From the NCBI GenBank assembly GCA_963556195.1, contig OY744531.1:50978200-51042199 (forward strand): 64,000 bases of DNA. Direction: 5' to 3'. The translations under genes were made by a program, and so were the position numbers. The notes under the pieces are model-generated. The model ran no database searches and was not told the origin of the DNA. It saw only the letters and a list, made by a program, of their open reading frames with translations. The DNA comes from Sepiola atlantica (taxonomy: Eukaryota > Mollusca > Cephalopoda > Sepiida > Sepiolidae). The stretch's first letter is position 1; every line of letters begins with the position of its first letter. Below, piece by piece: positions 55,353-64,000 of this stretch.

Positions 55353-56100
55353 AGAGCTCTCTGATTATCTCGGCATTGTTTCCAGTCATCTTGGACTTCT
55401 CCTTGCTCCTGGAATCAAGCAGTGCCGATTCAGGAGAGGTGTCATTGAATTTGCGCAACACTTGCTACACAATTGACCCCCTGTGCAGCCATTGTTACTG
55501 GGAGTATCCATTGTCTCTCCAGACTGAACAGAGGCCTACTACACTTTGGATGTTTCTCTAGTAGATGTTTAAGCTCTGTGTTAGGAACGTGGGTTTCCAT
55601 GTGTAACATCAATAGCCACCATAGGAGGAGCAAATATTTTGTCCCACAACAAAAGGAAGAATTCATATAAATTGCTGTATGGAAACGAAATCTGATTAAC
55701 TCAGTCCATGTCATGTTTCCTGAAGGGAGATTGGAATATATTAATTGCTTAATGGCTGTTGCTTGTCAGGTAATTAACACGCTCCAAAAACTATCAAAAG
55801 AAACAGTTCTGGTCACTAGGAGTTGCACCTCATTTCTTTGCGACCATGATTATTTATGGTAAAGATACCAAAGTAGATATAAATTAAAAACAGCTCCAGG
55901 AGACTGCTCCTCTGAGGACCAATCACTGATGGATGTAGCATCTCGCCCCATATCGAAGAGTGCTGAGTGGATTTTAATTATTTTTTGCTGGTGATTACAA
56001 AATACTGAACACTCAATTTTAAACTGCACATTGGTCAAGCTGCCCTCATAGAGAAAAGTGAAAACGTGTTTGATTTCTTTTCGGGAAATTATCATTACAC
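55353..56100. other. Unassigned; perhaps body of the 5S-headed element
   Basis: Open frames 55376-55561 (+) and 55442-55714 (-) have no motif I can name. No splice-flanked exon. Confidence 0.35.
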
Positions 56101-56109
56101 ATTTTCTTC

Positions 56110-56640
56110 AAGATAAATTTGACTCGAGATTTCGGACTTAATAGTTTGAACTTGCGATTTCGGATTTAAGTTGTATGATTACAAGATTGAGATTTCAAAT
56201 TTGAACTTGCACACTTAATATTAAGGACTCGAAATTTTGAACTCGAGAATATAAGCTCACACTTGAGATTTGTGATGGTGTTTTCATATTTGATAATTTA
56301 AACTTGCAAACTTGATATTAAATAACTTGAGATTTGTGATGTGTGATATGAAATTTGAGATTTTGAACTCGTGATTTCGAATTTATGATGTATAAACTTA
56401 AGCTTAAAAAATTGAGATTTCAAATCAGAACTTGTACAATTAATACTAAAGACTTGAGATTCTGAATTTGTGATTTCGGATTTAAGATTTTGGGGTTGTG
56501 ATTTTTTACTGGTGGTTTTTTTTTATCGAAGATAAAAAAAATTACAGAATTGAGATTCTAGGCTTGTGATTTCAGATTTGAGAATTTTGAGTTGAGTTTA
56601 TGGATTTGAGATTACTGATACAATATTTGTTTATCCAATT
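56110..56640. repeat. Degenerate short-unit array (GAGATTTCGGATTTGAAC type)
   Basis: Many variants of GAGATTTCGAATTTGAACTTG / GTGATTTCGGATTTAAGA with variable 12-40-bp spacing and no clean unit. A decayed satellite. Confidence 0.8.
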
Positions 56641-57008
56641 TTATACATTTTCATATTTATCGTTGTAAATGTAAACCATATTTTTTTTTTGCTTTAAATA
56701 CACATTTTTTCTTTTTTTTACTTATTTCTGCAAGTGTGATCTAGAAATCTACACTTTTTCTTGCATTATAGTGTATAACATTTTTGTTCAATTAATTGTT
56801 TAAGTTGTTGTAGAATAGTTATAGAGAATAAACTTATATAATTTTAATAATTAATGGCAGTAATGATTAGCTCAATAGCAGTATAATTTAAATAAACACT
56901 AGCACATTGTCATTTTAGATAAACACTAAGCTCAATAGCATTGCTCTTTTTAGATACACAATTTATAGCTTGTCTATTTTAGATAAACAGTGTATTCAAT
57001 AGGATTGT

Positions 57009-57205
57009 GAGGGTGGGCAAGTGGATAACGATACAGACTGACGATCTGGGTGTGACAAGTTCGAATTCAGTCGATTCCATTGTCCCACTTTCACTAAGGA
57101 ATGCTGGAAACCATTATGTGATCCATCCTACAAGAATGTCAAACACAGAATCAAGCCGGTTAACAAAGTTGTATCATGTCGATTCACACGAATTTACTTT
57201 TAATT
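57009..57205 (+). repeat. tRNA-derived SINE inserted in the 38-bp array
   Basis: GGGTGGGCAAGTGGATAACG (A-box-like) and GACAAGTTCGAATTCAGTC (B box) with tRNA spacing. Flanked by AATAGGATTGT at 56998-57008 and 57206-57216. The 11-bp flank is also part of the array unit, so the duplication is suggestive, not proven. Confidence 0.75.
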
Positions 57206-57781
57206 AATAGGATTGTCATTTAGATAAACATATTAAGATCAATAGCATTATCATTTTAAATAAACAATGAATTCACTAAGATTTTCATTTTAGATAAATA
57301 ATGAATTCAATAGGATTGTCGTTTAAAAAACCCACTAAACTCAATGGCATTGTCATTTTAAATAAACAATGAATTCACTAGGATGTTATTTTAGATACAC
57401 AAGGAATCCACTAAGATTTTCATTTTAGATAAACAATAAATTCAATAGGATTGTCGTTTTAACTAAACATTAAGCTCAATGGCATTTTCATTTTAAATAA
57501 ACAATAAATTCACTAGGATTTTCATTTTAAATAAACAATGAATTCACTAGGATTTTCATTTTAGATACACAATGAATTCAATAGGATTGTCGTTTTAGAT
57601 AAACAATAAGTTCAATAGGATTGCTATTTGAGATAATACTCAACTTAATAGCATTTGTCATTTTAGGTAATCATTATGCTCTATAGAATATTTTTATATA
57701 CGCTAAGCTCAATAGCAATTGTCATTTATAGATAAACACTACACTCAGTAGTCTTGTCATTTGAAGTAGCTCAATAACATT

Positions 57782-57998
57782 GTCTCTATGTACTTGCCTC
57801 CATGGGAGGGCAGAGTTAGACATTAGGTCTGTTTTTAATGTGGGAAAAATCCAGCTCCTCAAAAGGAGCACAATGAATTGGAACAAAAATAATAATTGCC
57901 CCAGTCTATAAGGATTTCTTCCTCACTGATCGAGGACAGAAGTTTAGTATCAGAACAGATACTACACTTTGCACCTAGCAAAATGCCAAGGAAATACA
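57782..57998 (-). repeat. Degenerate U2-headed SINE in the 38-bp array
   Basis: The inverse of the U2 head at 57952-57992 (GAACAGATACTACACTTTGC, ACCTAGCAAAATGCCAAGG). The body is only weakly like 54505-54842 (CTCCTCAAAAGGAGC hairpin, TGGGAGGGCAGAG). Confidence 0.7.
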
Positions 57999-58215
57999 TA
58001 GTATTGTCATTTTCGATAAACATTAAATAAAATAGCAATACTGTTTGAGAAAAATATGCAACTTAGTAGCATTTGATATCCCCCCCCCCATTTTCACCAC
58101 ACTGTCTATTTGTGTCATTTTTAGATAAACACTATGGCCCATAGTGTTGCCATTTTAAATAAACACTAAGCTCAACAGCATTTCATTTAAAAAATATAAA
58201 TCTCACCAAACATTT

Positions 58216-58734
58216 CAATTTTCGATAAACTCTAAGTTTACTTTCATAGAAGATTTTAGAAGGCAGGATAAAACACATTCAGTCTTCAATTTAAAATCAA
58301 ACTTGCTACCAGAGCCTGTAACAGAAACTCGCTATGAAGTGAACAGACAACAGGGGATATTGTTGTTTGGGATGAACAACTTGACCATGTTTCATCGACT
58401 GTTTTGACTTGTGCTATATTTAAAAAGTTCCAACATAACATTCAATACACACCATTTCCCAAATTTTTAAATTGCTACTACGAAAATTGTTGAATTTCAT
58501 CACCCTAACAGATACCAAATCATTTTGTTAAAGCAATGTGGTATTTACCTAATATTCTTGTCTTTTATTAAAATAGGATTTTACAATTAAATTTTAGATT
58601 TGAAATGTTCGTCTTTGTAAAGCCTATATTCTTATTTAAAGAAATTGGATTTTTAAATCTTTTTAACATAGTTCACCGCAAACAATGCAAGCTGCCACTG
58701 TTGGCGTAAAGGGCTACTGAGAATTAGAGTAAAT
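58216..58734. other. Unassigned intron sequence
   Basis: Nothing recognised. Confidence 0.4.
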
Positions 58735-59335
58735 GTTTTGGGAGTCATCCTAAATTGGGTACTGTGTAGCGAGATGCCTGTTCACATTGGTTTTAAATTT
58801 CTGCATGTCGGTACAGTCGGGGAAACAGAAAGCAGGAAGGGAGATCTAAAAGCCGGCAGCATTTGGAAAGAAACTATTGGAATAGAAGGCTCTCCGGCAT
58901 CTGGGGACCTCCACAGTGAATGGATGGGATTTAGCTGATTGTTGTGTTGGTCGAGTGTATTGACATCAAAAGGGCACCAGAGCAGCAAGTTTATCGGAGC
59001 ACAATCAATAGAAGTACTTGTAAAACAAGCACAAGGATGCAACATTGCGGCGATGGGACAGAGGCTGGAGCTTGGTGGATAGTGAGGGACCTATTAATTA
59101 GCAACTCTTTTTTTAACCTTGTCTAAGAGGGAGAGACTACTGGATGATGCACCAGCCCAGATGTGGCAACAATACTTTATGAATAGGCGGATGGTGGCTT
59201 TATAGAGATATAGGATACTGTCAGGTGTGATAAGTTTACTAGCACAGTAGAGGGAATCCACCTTCTTTGCAGCAGCCTTGGCAATGTCTTCAATGTATTT
59301 GTTCCAATTCATGTTACCTGTGAATGTTAGGCCGA
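58735..59335 (-). pseudogene. LINE family D, RT C-terminal remnant
   Basis: Minus strand: MNWNKYIEDIAKAAAKKVDS, LYCASKLITPDSILYLYKAT, IRLFIKYCCHIWAGASSSSL, SLLDKVKKRVAN, the post-palm block. Later come HSLWRSPDAGEPSI and degenerate KFKTNVNRHLATQYPI. Frameshifts break it. Paralogue at 45950-46345. Confidence 0.82.
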
Positions 59336-61554
59336 GGATTTTGATTTACCACGTTTTTCATTTGAACTTATGACGTGCGGTGTTGGCCTTGGTAGGGTTA
59401 TTTTTAGACAGCGGTTGCGTCTTTAGGATATTTCAAGAACCACGTTGACAATTAATATAAATTGGGATAAAATGGTGGCTGTAAATGGTGAAGTAAAAAT
59501 GGAGATATATACGGGCTTGCGTGCATATTAAAATGGAAAGAAAGAAAGTTTGAGAGAATTGAATAGTCACCAGGTAGCAAGTGAATACTAAATATATGAA
59601 CAGAGTTTTATCAAACATGATTAGATGACAAAACATTCATATAACTAGTGATATATAAAGAGATTTTTAGTGTGAAATGTTCCTTCAGTGAAAGTTCATG
59701 CAAACTCGTGTTTTTGTAGAGAATGTTCAGTGAATAAGCAGACATGAGGGCTAAGAAGGTGTATGTCTCTATATTTGTTAGTTCAGTGTAAAGTCTAAGA
59801 AATCAAGGGGCTCCTTTCTGGAGCTAACACTTAATCTCTATATAAGATACACAGATATCCGAGTGTTCAACTAAAGTTCTCCTTTACCTCAAAAAAACGT
59901 TAAGTTAGTAAAGAAGTGAAGAACATTAATTTCCTCTCCCCAATTGACCAGTTAACTATGTTATAGTATATCTTTATTGTGGTCTCTTGGTCTTACCGGA
60001 TTCCAGGACAAGAATTTATCTAGTTTGATGAAGTATCCAGCTAAGTGCTGTTACTTGAGGTAACATCACTAGGAGAAGAGGCACCATTCCTCGTATGAGC
60101 CAGTGTATAACCGTGTCGAAGGGATCTTATTTCAGCTTGGAATACTATGTTATTTTGAATATTTGGTCCGGGTATATTTGTGCAGTGAAGTATCCTCATG
60201 TCAGGTTGTCCTGACAAACTCTTGTACAGCGAGACTGAAGACACTCGAGGATGGTGTCTAGTAGGTAACTCAAACTCTCCCCATTCAAACTGTTAGTGTG
60301 AATATGCGTGTGTGAGTATTATGAAGTGTGGCACTGTGTATGTGTGGCTACCGTTGTTCTGTTAGTATGTAGAAATGCGAGATGATGGAGCTTGTACGTG
60401 TGTTTGAAGTGTTCTTTTTGTTTCTCCCCCTTCCCCGGCCAAAGGCATAGAAGGGGATAATGTTGAGCATACATTCTGATCTTTTTCCGATGTTCGCCGG
60501 CCTCCATCTGCTTTTTTCCTGTTCAGTTTTCCGTTTTTATTCAGGTTTCTACTTTCACATAGACTTGTCAGATTCGGAGTTTAAAACTATTTTCATTAGT
60601 TGAAAAATATTAAGTTAACACGGTCCTGTGCAAACTCTAACTTGCTTTTGGAAGTGAAGTGGAGAGCGTATCTCAACGAACCGGAGAAAGTAAGAAAGTG
60701 GCTATTCAAGCCAGTTGCTTTTTGGCGTTCATTCACATCGCATCTCTCCTCACCACAAACTCTTCATTCCCTTTTGGCCTCCGGATAATGTCGGGTCACG
60801 AATAGAGAATACGCACAGTTTCAGGGCCTTCCTCTTGACAGCTTTTTACTGTGTATCATCCCCCCTCACTGATGTGAGGCCACATTATCTGAATTACATT
60901 TCAATGATCACCTAAATAAACTGTTCAATAAAAGCTTAACAAATAAAACACTTAATGGCTAAGCTTCCTATGATTTTTATTCCAGCAAATTTTTCTGTGG
61001 TGGGGGTAGGGATTCAATCCTTCACTGAAAACGATAACTCCATGAAGAATAGCTGGAAGATGAGGTCAAAAAACGGAGTTTTGAAAAAATAAAAAAATTT
61101 AATAAATAAATAAATAAACAAAAACTTAATAAAACAAGAAAAAGAATACAGGTAAAAACGAAAAAACATGTTTTTTTAGTTTCTTGTTCATAAAAAAATC
61201 ATTATATTTTGTTTGAAGCGGTATATGAAGATATAAAATAAGAGGCTGTCAGGGGGGGGGGAGAAAGGAACAGCTGCCAGTGATATAGATGATTCTATAA
61301 GAAAAACTAAAATACAGAGATTTGCTCTTCCTGTTTGTTTGAAGTTGGCTGTGTTCTTTGACATGCACAAAACGTTTGGTATCTTCATGTCAGACATATT
61401 GATCTGCTTGAGGTGGTTTATTCGTCTGTAAGCCTTCTTTTAATTGGTTAGATAGATTGCTCGATGGTTCAGTGGGTTATACATTGTTTTATGTTAAGAG
61501 AAAATGCAAATTGTCGCTTTGCAATGTTTTTGTTTACTGTTTTTTATTTATTTA
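59336..61554. other. Unassigned intron or intergenic sequence
   Basis: ORFs at 59433-59636, 60041-60244, 60319-60507 and 60600-60915 have no family motif or splice frame I trust. GGGGTAGGGATTCAATCC at about 61003 resembles an inverted B box of a SINE. An 11-G run lies at 61252-61261. Confidence 0.4.
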
Positions 61555-62010
61555 ATTTTACTATTGGGTCACGATTTATCAAGGCCAAGAGCCACTCAAA
61601 AACATAATGAGACACAATGATTGTCAGCAGTCGAGAGATGGGGAACACTATGGGAGTAGTAACATACCTGATGCTAGGTGCATGGAAGGGTAAAGAAAAG
61701 TCTTTTTCCGTTGTAGTAAGGAGATGAGTTGTGTCAGAAGCTTCATGTTATATGGCAGCAAATGCTGGGCCCTCACTCAATCCTCTCTTGCTCGACTGCA
61801 GTGAAATGACAGATACATGAATGAGAATGTCTTAGAAGGAGGAACCAAAGATTAGAGCCCAGTCGAGCACATTCCATGGAAATAACGATAAAGTAGAGAG
61901 AGAAACTGGCAAAGTTTTTTCTGTGAGAAAGAATTGTAGGGAAGAGAAAACATTACACACCATTAGATTTCGAAGTCAATTTTGTACTCTGTCAAGTCTT
62001 AAATAGTATA
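61555..62010 (-). pseudogene. LINE family A fragments with an inserted family C piece
   Basis: 61560-61610 is the family A 3' UTR inverse (TTATCAAGGCCAAGAGCCAC). 61835-62010 matches 23320-23475 (AGTCGAGCAC, GAAATAATGATAAAGTAGAG-like, TTTGTACTCTGTCAAG). Between them 61735-61830 reads + like LYGSKCWALTQSSL, the family C/E LYGSE block. Confidence 0.65.
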
Positions 62011-62191
62011 ATCTTTAGGGTGTTAGTCTAATACTCAAATATTTTTTTAAAATTTCAGTGCATATTAAGATACTTATTTACCATGACAACACCATGTAAA
62101 AAGCACCTTTTATGAATATAGTCCAATTTTTGGATAGGTACTCCAATAGCCATAAACACTTAAAATATTGGACCAAGGTACACGGCTATAA

Positions 62192-62290
62192 TCACATTGA
62201 CACACCAGCTCCTGTGAGACCATCAAAGTTAAGCAATAGTGAGCCTAGACATAGGTGACTATTTCGGAAGACCAGATGCTGTATTTAAAA
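62192..62290 (+). repeat. 5S-rRNA-derived SINE head, copy 2
   Basis: TTGACACACCAGCTCCTGTG, AAAGTTAAGCA, GAGCCTAGACATAGGTGAC and GGAAGACCAGATGCTGTA run parallel to 5S rRNA from the box A region to the 3' end. More decayed than copy 1 but with the same altered 5' half. Confidence 0.75.
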
Positions 62291-62479
62291 AAGATCTGTT
62301 CAAATCTAAATTAATCTAAAAATCAATTGTATACGAAAACATGTACGGTTTCGACATATAATGACCTAACGATGGTTGATGTGCTGTAAAACCCAACACC
62401 ATTTTAAAGTGCTTCTTTGCAAAATCATTGCCATGAAAGAAATGCTTTTTTTTAAATAGTCAATTTTAGGGATGAGTGG

Positions 62480-62481
<2 letters not shown>

Positions 62482-62549
<68 letters not shown>
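62482..62549. repeat. (CT)n microsatellite
   Basis: About 33 CT units with one TT interruption. Confidence 0.96.
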
Positions 62550-62554
<5 letters not shown>

Positions 62555-62556
<2 letters not shown>

Positions 62557-62985
62557 TGTCACTTTTCCCTTGTCCAGGGGTCAGACGTTTTTGGATATTT
62601 CGCAAGCTCACTCATGGTTCAGCAAGTCAGCTGTCTCCAAATTCCACTCTGTACGGTCTTGTCTAGTCACTTGCTTCCGCCTTTTCCTCAGGCGGACAAC
62701 CTTCCTGCAATTCAAGACATCCATGCTTCTTCAGGAGGAGAAATGCTCCACATGACCCAACCAACGTAATTTATTCGTCTGTTGAGTACTCCCTATGCTG
62801 AGAAAATGTAGTGTTTTCAGCAAATCCTTCGACCTAAATGATGGTTTTGGTCAGATTTCACATTGCAGATCCATCTATTCATGTATCTGTCATTTCACTG
62901 CAGTCGAGCAAGAGAGGATTGAGTGAGGGCCCAGCATTTGCTGCCATATAACATGAAGCTTCTGACACAACTGCTATGCAACTTA
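62555..62985 (-). pseudogene. LINE family C, RT C-terminal remnant
   Basis: Paralogue of 22440-22900. Shared inverse blocks are AGGACATCCATGCTTCT-like, CATTGCAGATCCATCTA and CACTGCAGTCGAGCAAGAGA. The minus frame has LYGSKCWALTQSSLA-like at its start and SMDVLNCRKVV later. Stops throughout. Confidence 0.75.
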
Positions 62986-63074
62986 TCTTAGATGTAGAGG
63001 GGAACAGCTCGTGATGTTATCAGATGCAACATCTCACAAAATGTCACCCATGCTGCCTTCACATCACTATTCTA

Positions 63075-63405
63075 CCTGCCTTTCTTGGCCTTTTGGCTAA
63101 GATCAAAGTGTAGTATCTGTTCCGATGGATACTGCACGCCTGTCCTGTGCAGTTCTAGGAGGTCCACCCTCCCAGGCTTTGCCTCCCCTCTTTGGGGAGG
63201 AGTAAGTTAATTGCTTACTGCTTGAGGCGCCCCTACCGGGGAATGCCGACGGGGCTGCCCAGGCAATTTTTGATGGTCAGAGTGCTTACCTCTTGGGCGC
63301 TGGCTTTTCAACCCCCACTTTCCGACCCGACCTTGGGTCACATCTTACTTGTGGGAGTAGGATAAAACTGGCCTTGTGCCTAACTCCTGGAGAGGAGTAA
63401 ATAAT
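63075..63405 (+). repeat. U2-headed SINE unit 1
   Basis: First unit of the pair. The end GGAGAGGAGTAAATAAT leads into the next ACTATTCTA. Confidence 0.9.
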
Positions 63406-63414
63406 ACTATTCTA

Positions 63415-63747
63415 CCTGCCTTTCTTGGCCTTTTGGCTAAGATCAAAGTGTAGTATCTGTTCCGATGGATACTGCACGCCTGTCCTGTGCAGTTCTAGGA
63501 GGTCCACCCTCCCAGGCTTTGCCTCCCCTCTTTGGGGAGGAGTAAGTTTATTGCTTACTGTCTGAGGCGCCCCTATCGGGGAATGCCGACGGAGCTGCCC
63601 AGGCAATTTTTAAATAGCCAGAGTGCTCACCTCTCGAGCGCTGGTTTTTCAAACCCCACTTTCTCGACCCGATCTTGGGTCACATCTTACTTGTGGGAGT
63701 AAGATAAAACTGGCCTTGTGCCTAACTCCTGGGGAGGAGTAAATAAA
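63415..63747 (+). repeat. U2-headed SINE unit 2
   Basis: Second unit. Differs from the first at scattered sites (for example TTTATTGC for TTAATTGC, TTTTTAAATAGCC for TTTTTGATGGTC). Ends GGGGAGGAGTAAATAAA. Confidence 0.9.
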
Positions 63748-64000
63748 ACTATTCTAGTAGCCATAAGCTTCCATTTGCTCAATTTTTTAGAATCAATATA
63801 ATTTCTGGTTGTGTTAATTCTCATTCATATCAGATGTAAAAATAAATCAGTGATATATTCATAATCCTTCAAGGAGGCATTCTGAAGACTGCGTAATGTA
63901 TTCTCTCGATTGTACAAGAAGGAGAGCATTCATCGTTAATGCACCCTGGTGTAGGTTGTGGGTGTCTCCTCTCATCTCTTTCTTGATCACACCATTGCCG

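Larger units (their letters stand above)
56840..58215. repeat. ~38-bp satellite array (ATAAACAATGAATTCAATAG)
   Basis: Roughly 25 degenerate units: TTTTAGATAAACAATGAATT, CAATAGGATTGTCA. Interrupted by a tRNA SINE (57009-57205) and a U2-headed repeat (57782-57998), and by a C-run near 58081. Confidence 0.9.
63066..63756 (+). repeat. Tandem pair of U2-snRNA-headed SINEs with three target copies
   Basis: Two about 333-bp units (63075-63405, 63415-63747), roughly 95% alike. They are separated and flanked by ACTATTCTA at 63066, 63406 and 63748. Each head TTGGCCTTTTGGCTAAGATC + AAAGTGTAGTATCTGTTCC is U2 nt ~8-45, with one extra A and then divergence. The body has the hairpin CCTCCCCTCTTTGGGGAGG and an AATTTTTG string like an Sm site. 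The rest of U2 (branch-recognition region onward) is absent, so these are not U2 genes. Confidence 0.93.

Noticed and set aside
63079..63120. Functional U2 snRNA gene
   Set aside because: Only about 38 nt of the 5' end match. The branch-binding region, stems III and IV and a PSE-type promoter are missing.

Overview
This is animal nuclear DNA, most likely from a cephalopod mollusc (octopus-like). It is AT-rich and dominated by long (TA)n tracts, tandem arrays and decayed mobile elements. The only host gene I can support is split by introns of 5 to 22 kb. The octopus assignment is inference, from the repeat landscape (tRNA-, 5S- and U2-headed SINEs, several LINE families, huge introns) and from the molluscan motif AAGGGAGATAACT. 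There is nothing bacterial: no operon, no CRISPR, no intact tRNA or rRNA gene.

The gene lies on the + strand and is the middle part of an R7-family regulator of G-protein signalling (RGS6/RGS7 type, closer to RGS7). Exons at 2734-2785, 11245-11386, 21447-21528 and 26626-26700 join in phase. They encode the DHEX/R7H region, with the hallmarks [30 protein letters not shown] and [23 protein letters not shown] further exon at 49144-49233 (Ser/Pro/Asp-rich linker) fits the reading phase, and a 93-nt in-phase block at 47849-47941 may be a cassette exon. The DEP domain must lie upstream of the window. The GGL (G-beta-5-binding) and RGS domains must lie downstream. Everything else reads as intron.

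Layout. 0-2.7 kb: foldback element, (TA)n, 44-bp minisatellite. 2.8-11.2 kb (intron): nested inverted repeat, 52-bp array, three LINE fragments, a TTAA MITE. 11.4-21.4 kb: (TA)n-bounded repeats, GA minisatellite, hairpins, LINE tail, ~120-bp tandem repeat. 21.5-26.6 kb: foldback element with telomere-like core, two LINE fragments, tRNA-like foldback SINE, hAT MITE. 26.7-49.1 kb: CR1/Jockey-like LINE, U2-motif minisatellites, RTE-like RT ORF, Tc1/mariner remnant, and a 3.4-kb array holding two near-identical 1,600-bp higher-order units. 49.2-64 kb: more LINE pieces, 5S-derived SINEs, satellite arrays, tRNA SINEs and a tandem pair of U2-snRNA-headed SINEs.

Most notable: (i) the U2-headed SINE family, with a tandem pair bounded by three copies of one 9-bp target duplication, and U2-like 16-mers inside two minisatellites; (ii) a TTAA MITE whose empty site is visible in a paralogous repeat 18 kb away; (iii) several intronic inverted repeats able to form dsRNA in the RGS pre-mRNA; (iv) the possible cassette exon; (v) a duplicated but inactivated 3' splice site. 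No ORF outside the RGS exons looks like a functional host gene. The RTE-like ORF is 5'-truncated and has a changed catalytic motif.
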